Shown here: positions 18,891-27,404 of the stretch, one piece after another
How positions within the stretch are numbered: position 1 is the stretch's first letter
Layout of the letters: every line of letters starts with the position of its first letter
The notes under the pieces: generated by a model
Told to the model about the DNA's origin: nothing
Seen by the model: the letters and a program-made list of their open reading frames with translations, nothing else
Database searches by the model: none
Source of the DNA: Parachlamydia sp.
Lineage (GTDB): Bacteria; Chlamydiota; Chlamydiia; Chlamydiales; Parachlamydiaceae
Assembly (NCBI GenBank): GCA_021372155.1
Contig: JAJFUZ010000304.1
Location: 1 to 33,295, forward strand
Length of the DNA: 33,295 bases
Reading direction: 5' to 3'
Program-made: the position numbers and the translations under genes

Positions 18891-19586
18891 TCAATGGATA
18901 TCTGACTGGAAATCGTAGTGCGCCCCAGCCTGAGTTGGCTTGGGAGGGACGATTGCAGGTGTGACGGGACTGAGTTGAAGGCCGTTGACCTTCCAGTCAT
19001 TTCCCTCTTTGATCAGGTGGTATTCCGCTTTATAGGAACTGCCATCGGTGCTGGTCAAGGTGCCGCGCAGGATGGCCGTATTTCCTTTGAACTCGGGATT
19101 CCCGAACATGGCATTTTTATTGTTGCTCAAGACCCCGTAATGGTTGACATAATAGACAAAGGTCTCCATCGGGGTCCGATTGCGCAACGCTTCTGAGGAG
19201 TAGTCAAAGTAGGCTTTTTTGAAGTCTTTGATTTGCACGGCGCTCAACTGGTTTTCGATTACCTCCAGAATAGCCTGGGCATCATCATGGACTGGGCGTT
19301 GCGGGTTTTCCACTGTAATTGAAGGAACGAGAGACGGACCAGCTGGCGCTGGAGTTGTGGTCTTGGTCGCAGGATGTTTCGCGGGGTTGCGGACCTTGCT
19401 TGGGACAGGGATCGTATAAGTGGGAGCAGGCCTAGGAGCTTGAGTGGGGGCTGGAGTGGCTGGAGCCTGTGAAGGGCTCGGAAGCGAAGGGAATGACATG
19501 CCGCCGCCGCCGCCATATTGGCCATACAGGCTATTTGCAAGGAAAAGTAACATCAACGTGCATTTGAAAGAGAAATGGCCTGACAT
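18891..19586 (-). CDS. Secreted protein with Pro-rich linker and one DUF4864-like domain
   Basis: A 231-residue exported protein. A signal peptide covers about residues 1-22, followed by a GGGGG patch and a low-complexity Pro/Ala/Thr linker to about residue 95. Residues about 103-205 form one DUF4864-like domain: helix AILEVIENQLSAVQIKDFKK, AYFDYSSEALRNR, the central NHYGVLSNNKN, then strands ending YHLIKEGNDWKVNGLQL. The same domain occurs four times in the upstream gene, from which it is separated by six bases, so the two form an operon. The GGAG just before the upstream gene's TAA stop may serve as its ribosome site. The domain has an NTF2-like outline; ligand and role are unknown. Confidence 0.8.
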   Translation of the reverse strand: MSGHFSFKCTLMLLFLANSLYGQYGGGGGMSFPSLPSPSQAPATPAPTQAPRPAPTYTIPVPSKVRNPAKHPATKTTTPAPAGPSLVPSITVENPQRPVHDDAQAILEVIENQLSAVQIKDFKKAYFDYSSEALRNRTPMETFVYYVNHYGVLSNNKNAMFGNPEFKGNTAILRGTLTSTDGSSYKAEYHLIKEGNDWKVNGLQLSPVTPAIVPPKPTQAGAHYDFQSDIH

Positions 19587-19592
19587 AGGGAG

Positions 19593-21512
19593 TTACTCCA
19601 CAGTGAAGGTAAAGTTTTTGAACACATTGGATGAGGAGGAGGCGCGCAGCTGATAGCTTCCTATTGGCCATCCTTTGGGAGGGGGCGAGAAGACAAAAGT
19701 CAGCGTGTTATCTCCATGATCATTCAGCGTAGTAGTCACGGGCTTCAAGGCTGAGCCTGAATCGATATGGCGCAGGATAAGCCGGATCTCCGATCCTTGA
19801 ATGCCATTGCGGATCGTCAGAGTCGCATAGATATCGCCTGCATCGGGTTTAAAGGTCGTCGCCGGATTCAGAATGCGCCCATCATCATCGACTTTTGTTC
19901 CAAGTTGCAGGTTCACAAATTCCAGGTGTCGCGCAGCTGAGAAGGGGGCTTCTGATTTATCTTGAGGGGCATTTTCAACCGGAAGGGCATAAATATGCAG
20001 GATTTTCCATTTGCCTTCTTCCAGAACAAGGTCAAACTCGACGGGCATCACCTTATTTTCGGGCAGAATAAGCTGGCCAGAGAAGGTTGCTATGGCGTTG
20101 TTGAACAGCTCTTTTTCAAATCGGGAAGCCTGGCTTTGCGCGAATTCAGGATGTTTGGAGAAAAAAACGTCGAAGTCGGCCTGAGAGTTCGCATATTGAA
20201 ACTCTTTGGAGGTGTATTGATAGGCCTTGACGCTATCTTGTGCCCGCAAGGCAGACAGAAAAGCCTCGATCGCTCCGATCAGATCGCGCACTTTATAAGA
20301 AGATGGGGCCCCGCTCTCTTCTTCGGGAGTACTCGTGATGTGCATTCCTAAGATTTTCCAGTGGCCCTCTTCAGGTGTGAGGTTATATTCGACTGTAGTT
20401 GTTCCTTGATCGTCTGCTACCTCTGCGAGGATTCTGCCGACCCCTTTAACAAAGGAAGGTTCGCGGATATTGACCGCCTTGTGGTTGCTCAAAACAGGAT
20501 AGGTCTGCACAAAAATCTGAAAGTTGTCGAAAGAGACGGTCGCTTTCGTCTCTTTAGCGATCATTTCCTCATAGACCTGGCGTGTCTTGCCCTGAGCAAA
20601 GAGGTCGAGTTCTGCTCGGACAACGTCGATCATTCCAGAGGTCTCCAACTCTTTTTCGGGCTCTTTTTGCGGCTCAAGCTGGGCAATGCGCATCATGAGA
20701 ATTTTCCAAAGACCTTCTTCGTTTACCAGGCGGTATTCAACAGGAGTTGGCTCTGATGGCTTTCCATCCGAATCGAGGTGAATGGTGACAATCCCTCTGC
20801 CATCGACGATTTCATGCCCCTTGAAGTCATAATGGCCATGCTGAGTCAGGATGGGGTTAGCAACCACGAAAGCTTTGAAAGATTCAAAGGGCGTCTTCAG
20901 CTGAAATTGCTTGGAGACAAGATTTTTGTAGGCGCCAAGCAGGTCATGGCTTTTCAATGCCTCCAGCTGTGCTTTAATCGGGGCGATCATGGCAGCAGTG
21001 GCATTGGCGGGTTCTTCTGTGGGATTTTTGCGGTATTCCACTAAGTCGATCTTTTCAATTTTCCAGCCACCCTCTTCTTTGACGAGCTGATAATCGACCT
21101 CAGCTTCATTTTGGCCCCCGGAAGTCAGGAAGAGAATCGCTGCTCCCTTGTTGCCCTCGCTGGTCGTCTTGTTGAGAACCAGCTCCTGAAATTGCACCAG
21201 GATAGGATAGCTGCGTATGAACTCCTTGAATTTATCTAAAGAGGTCGTCTGCTGGAATGTTTGCGAAGTGTAGGCATAATAGGCTTCTGTGAGTTGCTGC
21301 CCTTTTAAAGCTTTCAACTGTCCCTGGATGGTCTCTGCAAGGTCATTCTCGGAGATAGAGGCAAAGGCGGTCCAAGCCATTGCGAGAATTCCTAAAAGGG
21401 CTAAACCAGAAAACCAGTAATAAACGGCTGAACGGCCAGACAGTTTGCAACCGCAATTTGGGCAAAAGCGGCTTTGCGAGGGCAAATCGGATTGACATTT
21501 TTGGCATTGCAT
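19593..21512 (-). CDS. Zinc-ribbon, membrane-anchored protein with four DUF4864-like repeats
   Basis: A 639-residue protein. A cytoplasmic zinc ribbon uses C3, C6, C17 and C20 (CQKC...CPNC). A membrane helix spans about 30-52. Outside the membrane come four tandem repeats at about 57-158, 174-280, 293-394 and 409-511. Each has the order: helix with Q/E-L-x-A-L, an aromatic A-Y segment, F-x-x-F followed by x-P-(I/V/E)-L, strands, and a closing (V)EYxLVxEEGxWKI. A different beta domain fills 525-639 and ends at the C-terminus. Zinc ribbon plus one helix plus repeated external domains is a known layout for envelope sensors or scaffolds, but no function is established. A promoter lies eight bases before the ATG, without a Shine-Dalgarno. 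Confidence 0.82.
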   Translation of the reverse strand: MQCQKCQSDLPSQSRFCPNCGCKLSGRSAVYYWFSGLALLGILAMAWTAFASISENDLAETIQGQLKALKGQQLTEAYYAYTSQTFQQTTSLDKFKEFIRSYPILVQFQELVLNKTTSEGNKGAAILFLTSGGQNEAEVDYQLVKEEGGWKIEKIDLVEYRKNPTEEPANATAAMIAPIKAQLEALKSHDLLGAYKNLVSKQFQLKTPFESFKAFVVANPILTQHGHYDFKGHEIVDGRGIVTIHLDSDGKPSEPTPVEYRLVNEEGLWKILMMRIAQLEPQKEPEKELETSGMIDVVRAELDLFAQGKTRQVYEEMIAKETKATVSFDNFQIFVQTYPVLSNHKAVNIREPSFVKGVGRILAEVADDQGTTTVEYNLTPEEGHWKILGMHITSTPEEESGAPSSYKVRDLIGAIEAFLSALRAQDSVKAYQYTSKEFQYANSQADFDVFFSKHPEFAQSQASRFEKELFNNAIATFSGQLILPENKVMPVEFDLVLEEGKWKILHIYALPVENAPQDKSEAPFSAARHLEFVNLQLGTKVDDDGRILNPATTFKPDAGDIYATLTIRNGIQGSEIRLILRHIDSGSALKPVTTTLNDHGDNTLTFVFSPPPKGWPIGSYQLRASSSSNVFKNFTFTVE

Positions 21513-21520
21513 ATAGGGGC

Positions 21521-21550
21521 ACTATAAGAGTTACAAGGGGAGGCTTGCAA
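21521..21550 (-). promoter_or_regulatory. Promoter abutting the zinc-ribbon/DUF4864 gene (leaderless)
   Basis: Reading leftwards, TTGCAA (21550-21545), 18 bases and TATAGT (21526-21521) are followed after eight bases by the ATG. No Shine-Dalgarno is present. It occupies the short gap after the upstream TPR gene. Confidence 0.6.
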
Positions 21551-21557
21551 GATTTTT

Positions 21558-22556
21558 CTAGCAATACAATCGGATGAGAGCTTCGGCCCGTTTGGGGTCG
21601 GCGCGCCTGATCTCCTCATAGATGCGCAATCCCTTGGCATTCATGTCCTGCTGAAAATAGAGTGATCCCAGCTTAAAACGTGTTTCAAGATCTTGAGGCT
21701 GCAGATTGAGGATCGTCTCGTATTCGCGAATTTCTTCCAGAGGCATATCCAGATCATGGTAACTATAGGCGAGCTGAAGATGGATCCATGGGTCGTTGGG
21801 AGAGTAATCGCACAGAATCTGGAACTCTTCGATCGCTTTTTTAGCGCTCTTGCGGAATTTGCTTTCAAGGCTTTGCAGATAGCTGTTAGACCCCATCCAA
21901 ACATGATCTTTGCTCAGTTTCATGGGAGCGGCATAAAGAGTGGAGAGAAGAACGTAGGCATTTGCCAGCGCTGCATGAGCTTCCGGATGAGTGGGTTCGC
22001 ATCGCACCAGCTGAACATGCTGGGCGACGGCTTCCTTCAATAGAAGTTCGCGCATTTGATGCACGTCCTGCCACTGCCACCACCAGCTCCATTTTTCCAT
22101 GAATGGCTTTAATGCTCTCAGCCAACCAGGCAGCCTCCAAAATCGGTATTCGCTTCCAGACATCTCATCCGATAGCTTGCAGCAAGCCCGCGATAAGCTT
22201 AAGAGATGTTCGGGAGCCTCAGCCTGGTAATTTGTCAAAGTTTTATAGGAGTCCAGGTACTGGTTTTTGAGGGTTTGCATCTGCTCGGGTTTGAGTGCCT
22301 GGAAATAAAGCCTCAGCATGAGATAGGAAAAAAGGGTCAGGAATAGTGTGGACAAAGCAAACGCCATCAGCATGGATTGCACAAGGAAGGTGAAAAAGAG
22401 GAAAATGAGAATGATTTCAAGGCAGATCAGTGTCCAGGCGCCAATGTGAAACAGGGCATAGAGGCGCAAAAGCCATTCAAACCGAGGAATAACAGGCTGA
22501 ATCAGCGACTGAAGCTGGCGTCCCTCTGGAAGGGATTGAGTCTCTGCAATAGTCAT
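21558..22556 (-). CDS. Membrane-anchored TPR protein, 332 aa
   Basis: Residues about 28-88 contain two long adjoining membrane helices (FHIGAWTLICLEIILIFLFF and the following MLMAFALSTLFLTLFSYLM). A helical region of about 130 residues with many Trp and Leu follows. The C-terminal third contains tetratricopeptide-like repeats: AHAALANAYVLLSTLYAAP, PWIHLQLAYSYHDLDMPLEE, ETRFKLGSLYFQQDMNAKG, each with the small-large pattern of TPR helices A and B. TPRs bind other proteins. Partners are unknown, but the DUF4864 genes lie directly downstream on the same strand. A good promoter (TTGCCC-17-TATAGT) lies 35 bases before the ATG; no clear Shine-Dalgarno is seen. Confidence 0.78.
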   Translation of the reverse strand: MTIAETQSLPEGRQLQSLIQPVIPRFEWLLRLYALFHIGAWTLICLEIILIFLFFTFLVQSMLMAFALSTLFLTLFSYLMLRLYFQALKPEQMQTLKNQYLDSYKTLTNYQAEAPEHLLSLSRACCKLSDEMSGSEYRFWRLPGWLRALKPFMEKWSWWWQWQDVHQMRELLLKEAVAQHVQLVRCEPTHPEAHAALANAYVLLSTLYAAPMKLSKDHVWMGSNSYLQSLESKFRKSAKKAIEEFQILCDYSPNDPWIHLQLAYSYHDLDMPLEEIREYETILNLQPQDLETRFKLGSLYFQQDMNAKGLRIYEEIRRADPKRAEALIRLYC

Positions 22557-22590
22557 AGTATGGGTAGTACATGTTCTGTGGCAAAGATGT

Positions 22591-22619
22591 ACTATAGGCA
22601 GCAGACATTATCTGGGCAA
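22591..22619 (-). promoter_or_regulatory. Promoter of the membrane TPR gene
   Basis: Reading leftwards, TTGCCC (22619-22614), 17 bases and TATAGT (22596-22591). The start would be near 22584, giving a leader of about 28 bases. Confidence 0.55.
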
Positions 22620-22624
22620 GAAAA

Positions 22625-23575
22625 TCAAGCATGATTAATAAGCGTATCCAGATGGCCGACATACTCTTCGATGGTCTCAGAAACGGAATCGATCGCGGCC
22701 TGTTTCTTGCCCAGAAAAAGTCCCTCGAGAATCAGGCTCGTGGCCCAACAATCGTATAAACTGGTCAGTTTCTTATTTTTGATGGTAGCGGATGCTGTCG
22801 CGATCTGGTCGCGAAGCTCTTCGAGCATGATCTGAGCTTTTTTTACGGTCCTGCTCTCCACTTTAAATAGATCAAGCTGATGTTGAAGAGCGCGCGCCAA
22901 ATGATCCATCTCGTTGCCGAGCCCCAGCATACTCTTGATATCGGATACTTTGGGTCTTCGGTTTCGCAGATCGGAAAGAAGGCTTTTTGGGATTGAAAAT
23001 TTGGCTTTGAGCTCCTCAGCCGCCTGCCGCACCTCTTGAGGCAAGGTGATCTTTTTTGGCAGCTGAACAGGGGGTGCAACAGGAACATGAACAGCTTTTC
23101 TGGGCTTAGGCGGCTTTTTAGGGCGATTGATTTTGATAGGTACCTGGATAGCTGGAGGCACAGGCAAATCTGAAGGATGCTCCCCAAAGCACTTGTCCTG
23201 CGGAGGGGGATTGCTAATGGGAGCCATCAAAGGTTCAGATCTAGGGCTGGGAACGGGTCTTATTGGGATTTTTGGATGCGCATGCAGATGGAAGCGGTGA
23301 ATCGAGCGGGTGAAGCTTTTGGCGGCCAATGCGATAAGGGGCAGCACAAAGATTGCATAGGAAACGATCTTGATGGCAAGCCGGGTTTTGCTCGAGGAAT
23401 GAGGATTCAGGATAATCGCAGGCCGACTCCGATTGACCATAGCGGCATCAAGGACATAGGCCTTCTTTCCTTTTAAATAGAGGTAGGCATCAATGGCCTG
23501 GATGAAATGCTGCCTCTTTGTCTTATTTGGAATATAATCGAAAGATACAGGTGTAAAAAAGGATATTGGTCTCAT
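22625..23575 (-). CDS. Pro-rich membrane protein of chlamydial hypothetical type, 316 aa
   Basis: I do not know its function. Residues 1-60 are polar with the phrase FDYIPNKTKRQHFIQAIDAY. One hydrophobic helix at about 66-87 (AIKIVSYAIFVLPLIALAAK) should cross the membrane. Residues about 98-185 are dominated by Pro, Lys and Arg and must be extended. Residues 190-316 are helical and charged, with several heptad-like stretches. From memory, environmental chlamydiae carry families of proteins sharing this short N-terminal plus single-helix module, with variable C-termini. I cannot confirm membership here. A promoter-like TTGAAA-17-TAATAT ends 12 bases before the ATG, without a ribosome site. 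Confidence 0.7.
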   Translation of the reverse strand: MRPISFFTPVSFDYIPNKTKRQHFIQAIDAYLYLKGKKAYVLDAAMVNRSRPAIILNPHSSSKTRLAIKIVSYAIFVLPLIALAAKSFTRSIHRFHLHAHPKIPIRPVPSPRSEPLMAPISNPPPQDKCFGEHPSDLPVPPAIQVPIKINRPKKPPKPRKAVHVPVAPPVQLPKKITLPQEVRQAAEELKAKFSIPKSLLSDLRNRRPKVSDIKSMLGLGNEMDHLARALQHQLDLFKVESRTVKKAQIMLEELRDQIATASATIKNKKLTSLYDCWATSLILEGLFLGKKQAAIDSVSETIEEYVGHLDTLINHA

Positions 23576-23587
23576 TGTTATTAAAAC

Positions 23588-23616
23588 ATATTAACATATT
23601 AAATGAATATTTTCAA
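23588..23616 (-). promoter_or_regulatory. Possible promoter of the Pro-rich membrane protein gene
   Basis: Reading leftwards, TTGAAA (23616-23611), 17 bases and TAATAT (23593-23588), then 12 bases to the ATG. The predicted leader is only about five bases. The region is AT-rich, so chance matches are possible. Confidence 0.4.
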
Positions 23617-23623
23617 CCTGTGG

Positions 23624-23653
23624 TTGCAAATTAGTCTTTCAATCTGATAATAT
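23624..23653 (+). promoter_or_regulatory. Promoter abutting the DMT transporter gene (leaderless)
   Basis: TTGCAA (23624-23629), 18 bases and TAATAT (23648-23653), followed nine bases later by the ATG. There is no Shine-Dalgarno. Same design as the promoters at 21521 and 27368. Confidence 0.5.
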
Positions 23654-23662
23654 AGAAAAATT

Positions 23663-24565
23663 ATGTATTTGGTTTTTGTTCTCTACGCCCTCTTCGCGAG
23701 CGTCTTTACCATTTCCAAGACGGGCCTGGAGTATGTGCAGCCCTTTTTCTTCGTCGGCAGCCGCATGGCTGTGGCGGGCGTGATCCTGCTCAGCTATCAG
23801 TTCTGTTTCCATCGTTCGCAATTTGTCCTTCGCAAAGAGAACTGGAAACAGTTTCTGGGCCTCGCTCTCTTCAATATCTATCTGACCAATGTCCTGGAGT
23901 TCTGGGGATTGCAGTATCTCACCTCGTTCAAGACCTGTTTCATTTACAGCCTGTCGCCCTTTCTTTCTGCCTTCTTGTCCTTTCTGATCTTTTCTGAAAC
24001 GCTCTCTTTGAAAAAATGGACTGGTCTTCTGATCGGCATAGCTGGGATCCTCCCCGTACTCTTGACGCAGACGACTGCTGAAGAGCGCGCAGGGCAGATT
24101 TTCCTCTTTTCCTGGGCCGAGCTTGCTGTCATGGGAGCGGCCTTGTGTTCGGTTTTGGGATGGATTTTCCTTAAGCAGCTGGTCCAGAAAGAGGGCTATT
24201 CCCCCGTCTTAGCCAATGGCGTCAGCATGCTTGCAGGTGGGATATTCTCCTTAGGTCATTCTTACGTAGTGGAAAACTGGAATCCTGTCCCAGTCAGCGA
24301 ATCCCTACCCTTCATTGAATGCGCCCTCCTCCTGATCCTGATCTCGAACCTAATCTGCTATAACCTCTACGGCTATCTCCTGAAACACTATTCCGCTACC
24401 TTTATCTCTTTGGCTGGCCTCAGCACCCCTCTATTCACAGCTCTGCTGGGATGGGTTTTTCTTGGCGAACAGGTCACCTGGCCCTTCGCCCTATCCATGG
24501 TACTTCTTTCCTGTGGCCTGATTCTCTTTCATCAAGAAGAGGCAGCCGTTCCTGCGGAAGCGTAA
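23663..24565 (+). CDS. DMT-superfamily (EamA-type) metabolite transporter
   Basis: A 300-residue inner-membrane protein with ten predicted helices arranged as two EamA repeats. The first includes SKTGLEYVQPFFFVGSRMAVAGVILL written across helices 1-2 (residues about 18-43). A typical conserved end of repeat two reads SLAGLSTPLFTALLGWVFLG and then EQVTW. The family exports or imports amino acids, nucleobases or cofactors. In Chlamydia, a DMT member carries S-adenosylmethionine and its by-product; the PxFFxGxRM pattern recalls it, but I cannot align the two here. Finding metK in the same window makes the substrate question interesting. A promoter lies directly before the ATG, and an intrinsic terminator follows. 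Confidence 0.85.
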   Translation: MYLVFVLYALFASVFTISKTGLEYVQPFFFVGSRMAVAGVILLSYQFCFHRSQFVLRKENWKQFLGLALFNIYLTNVLEFWGLQYLTSFKTCFIYSLSPFLSAFLSFLIFSETLSLKKWTGLLIGIAGILPVLLTQTTAEERAGQIFLFSWAELAVMGAALCSVLGWIFLKQLVQKEGYSPVLANGVSMLAGGIFSLGHSYVVENWNPVPVSESLPFIECALLLILISNLICYNLYGYLLKHYSATFISLAGLSTPLFTALLGWVFLGEQVTWPFALSMVLLSCGLILFHQEEAAVPAEA

Positions 24566-24583
24566 GAACTTTATTGTTTATTT

Positions 24584-24607
24584 CTGCAGACAGTGTCTGC
24601 AGTTTTT
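24584..24607 (+). terminator. Intrinsic terminator of the DMT gene
   Basis: CTGCAGACA and TGTCTGCAG are perfect complements around a single G, so the stem closes on a small loop. It is followed at once by TTTTT. It lies between convergent genes. Confidence 0.7.
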
Positions 24608-24647
24608 GGTTTCCGTCCTAGATGGGATTCGCCAGATCGTTGGCCAG

Positions 24648-27350
24648 CTACTCACGATCGGATAGGATCAGCAGAAGTTTGAGGGCTTTTGGATTTTGCG
24701 GATTAATCTCTAAAGCCTTTGCCAATGCCCTATGGGCTCCTTCCACGTCTTTAATTCTGCAGCTCATTCTACCGATCTGATAGTAGGCCATCGAATCGCG
24801 GGCATGAAATTTAGCTGCCTGTTTCCAGCTTTGGAGCGCATCCTGATCTAGACTCTGTCTTTCCTGCAATAAGGCCAGTTCGCTCCAGGCTTCAGCATTG
24901 TTGGGAGCATATTTAATTGCCTGTTGCATGGCCTGCAAAGCTTCATCGGGCTTTTGCAAAGTTTCGCACACCATGCCAAGGTATTGGCAGGCCTGCACAT
25001 AAGAGGGATCAAGGCTTATCGCTTTGAGGAAGGCTTCACGGCTCTTCCGAGGATTGTTCAATAGGATGGCAGTTTCTCCTTTCAGGTAATAGAGGCGGGG
25101 GAGATCGCGGTCAGTTTTGAGAAGGCCGTCGAGAATTAAGCTTGCACGGCGCAAGGCGGGAATATTGCCATTCTGAGCGATCCCTAAATCGATGAGAGCT
25201 TGTGCCTGTTTCAGTTGGAGTGAGGGGCTTTCTGGGAAGAGTAACAGTTGCCCGATGATCTGCTCCAGACGCGATTCGATATCGGAAAGGGTCGCATAAG
25301 GTTCCAGGAAGGCCTTGATGGAACGGTTGTGTTGATCGAGGATCAAAGCCTGCTGGGCAAATTGCAAAGCTCCTTTGCGATTGGAAAGATCGGCTTGGAG
25401 TTCAGCAAGAGCGAGCAGACCTTCTGGTGAGAGGGATAATTGTGCTTTGGCTGTATTTGCAAGGGCTTCGGCTTGTTCAAATTCTCCCTGAATTCGATAG
25501 AGAGAGAGCAGGGCGATTTTAGATCTGGTGTCAAGAGTTGCAGGTATGTCTTCAGAATTTAGCAGCCAGTGCGCGATTTCCAGCTGATGAGCTGGTTTGA
25601 GTGAGCTCTTCCAGCTTTTTGCTTTGGCTTGAGCCAGATCTGCTTGGTCCGTTCGAACCAGGCTGGCGATATAAGAGACACGGTCATCATCGGAGAGGCG
25701 TCCGGCTTCTTCGAGAGTTTTCCATTCTGCCAGAGCCAGATCAAAGCGCTGCAGATCCATTGACAGCCTGGCATAGCGCACGCGTCCCTCCATTTCTTTG
25801 GGGAACAGCTTGTAATATTCGGCCAGATGGCGCCAGGCCTCCACCTCCAGTCCCAAGCCTAGCTCGATGTTGGCTGCAAGAGGCAGTGCGATTTTCAGGT
25901 ATTCCTGAGATTCGGGCAGGGGTCTCGCGAGTTCAATGGCTCGGAGAACAGCGAAGCGCCCTTGGCAAGGTTGGCCTAAAGAGTAGCAAGTGTCTCCTAT
26001 CTGTAGAAAAAGGCGCGGATGGGGCGAGGCAAGGGCGTTCCTGTAATCCTCATAGTTTTTAAGAGAGAGTTGCACAAGATAACAGGTGGGCTCTTGTTTC
26101 ACAGGTTTTGAGGTTGGGACAAGATGCGCAAGGCTGGACCGAGTCAGGGTTTTATGCATGGCCTGCTGCATGGGTGCAGGGGCGGCCGCATAGGCGTTCT
26201 GGATGGAGAGTTCCATTCGCTTTTGCAGAGCTCTCTGTTCGCTCAAGGCCGGGATGGAGACAGCAGTCAGACTTAGCTGAAGAGCCTTTTCGGTATGCGA
26301 ATGCCACAGTTGTTCTGCGAGGGACAACAGGGCAAGCGCGAATGCGCGCCGCGCTTTGGCATCCTGCTCGACTTTAAGCCAGATATCAATTTGAGGCAGT
26401 GTCAGGGTGAGTTCGCCTGTATCGATAGGAATCACTTCCAGTATGTTTCTAAGGGCTGAGTGGCGGATGATGAGGTAGGTTTCAGGGGGAGCGTTTAAAG
26501 ATTCGAGTGCTGTTGTATAAAAAGCGATCTCCTGATACCCGCCCTGCTCGATCTGCATGGCGATTTGATCGTCGATTTGCTTTAAAAGGAGTGCGCGGTC
26601 ATGGCTGAAGCGCTGGCTTTGAAGCGGAACGCGGCCGAAATAGCCAAAAGCAAGTTTAAAATAGGGCGTAGCAGCTGTTGTGGGAACAGCTTCAGCTTCT
26701 TTCAGATAGCTCAATCCCACAAGCAGCTCCAGTTCAGCTGCTTCGGAAGCATGGGTGGATGTGATTTGCTCGAGCCGCTGTCTGGCCTGGAGTGTCTGAC
26801 CCTGGGCAATTTCGCTTCGAGCTTTCTGAAGAATGATCCAGAAGGGGGTAAACGTTGAATCGAAGGCTTTCTGCATCCAGGGAGACAAATAGACGTTGCT
26901 CTCCTGTGAAGGTGGCTCATTTCGATCGAGCGAAGTGAAGAAGGCGATCCATGTACTGTCGGAATTCAGCGTTGATGCTGTAGAAAGTCCTTTTTGCAGC
27001 GCCTGCTTGTCGCCGGTGAGGTAACCATTGTAGGCTTGATTGAGAGCAATCTCCAGGGCCAGTGGTCCACTGGCCCCTTTGGCCGCAAGGGCAAGATGTT
27101 CATCGGAGAGAGGCATTTCCTGCCGCGCGCGGTAAAGATAGGCGAGATACAAATGGGAGTATCCTTCATCAAGAGGGAGCTGCTTGACAATCGCCTCGGC
27201 TTTTTTGTTGTCTCCTTTTAAAAAGGCGTCCAACGCTAACTGGGACTCATAATGGGAGTCAAAGGCGAAGAGGATATAGCCAATCAGTCCGAGGATGAGA
27301 ATGGCAACTGTGAAAATGGCTGTCTTTAAATAAGTTAACATAGCAATCAT
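24648..27350 (-). CDS. Large membrane-anchored TPR-repeat protein, 900 aa
   Basis: An N-terminal signal anchor covers about residues 7-30 (TAIFTVAILILGLIGYILF). The rest, presumably in the periplasm, is a long array of tetratricopeptide-like helix pairs: irregular in the middle, classical at the C-terminus (SREAFLKAISLDPSYVQACQ, ALQAMQQAIKYAPNNAEAW, AHRALAKALEINPQNPKALK). Such proteins scaffold envelope complexes. No catalytic domain is visible. Two starts are possible, the ATG at 27350 and another three codons later at 27341. Neither has a Shine-Dalgarno. A weak TTGATT-17-TTAAAT pair would place transcription right at 27341. It is divergent from the VanX-type gene. Confidence 0.85.
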   Translation of the reverse strand: MIAMLTYLKTAIFTVAILILGLIGYILFAFDSHYESQLALDAFLKGDNKKAEAIVKQLPLDEGYSHLYLAYLYRARQEMPLSDEHLALAAKGASGPLALEIALNQAYNGYLTGDKQALQKGLSTASTLNSDSTWIAFFTSLDRNEPPSQESNVYLSPWMQKAFDSTFTPFWIILQKARSEIAQGQTLQARQRLEQITSTHASEAAELELLVGLSYLKEAEAVPTTAATPYFKLAFGYFGRVPLQSQRFSHDRALLLKQIDDQIAMQIEQGGYQEIAFYTTALESLNAPPETYLIIRHSALRNILEVIPIDTGELTLTLPQIDIWLKVEQDAKARRAFALALLSLAEQLWHSHTEKALQLSLTAVSIPALSEQRALQKRMELSIQNAYAAAPAPMQQAMHKTLTRSSLAHLVPTSKPVKQEPTCYLVQLSLKNYEDYRNALASPHPRLFLQIGDTCYSLGQPCQGRFAVLRAIELARPLPESQEYLKIALPLAANIELGLGLEVEAWRHLAEYYKLFPKEMEGRVRYARLSMDLQRFDLALAEWKTLEEAGRLSDDDRVSYIASLVRTDQADLAQAKAKSWKSSLKPAHQLEIAHWLLNSEDIPATLDTRSKIALLSLYRIQGEFEQAEALANTAKAQLSLSPEGLLALAELQADLSNRKGALQFAQQALILDQHNRSIKAFLEPYATLSDIESRLEQIIGQLLLFPESPSLQLKQAQALIDLGIAQNGNIPALRRASLILDGLLKTDRDLPRLYYLKGETAILLNNPRKSREAFLKAISLDPSYVQACQYLGMVCETLQKPDEALQAMQQAIKYAPNNAEAWSELALLQERQSLDQDALQSWKQAAKFHARDSMAYYQIGRMSCRIKDVEGAHRALAKALEINPQNPKALKLLLILSDRE

Positions 27351-27367
27351 TTAACTGTTTTCTGCAA

Positions 27368-27396
27368 TTGCAATCAACTTGACTTTTTTCTATGCT
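27368..27396 (+). promoter_or_regulatory. Promoter abutting the VanX-type gene (leaderless)
   Basis: TTGCAA (27368-27373), 17 bases and TATGCT (27391-27396), then eight bases to the ATG at 27405. There is no Shine-Dalgarno. Confidence 0.5.
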
Positions 27397-27404
27397 ATGG
27401 GTCT

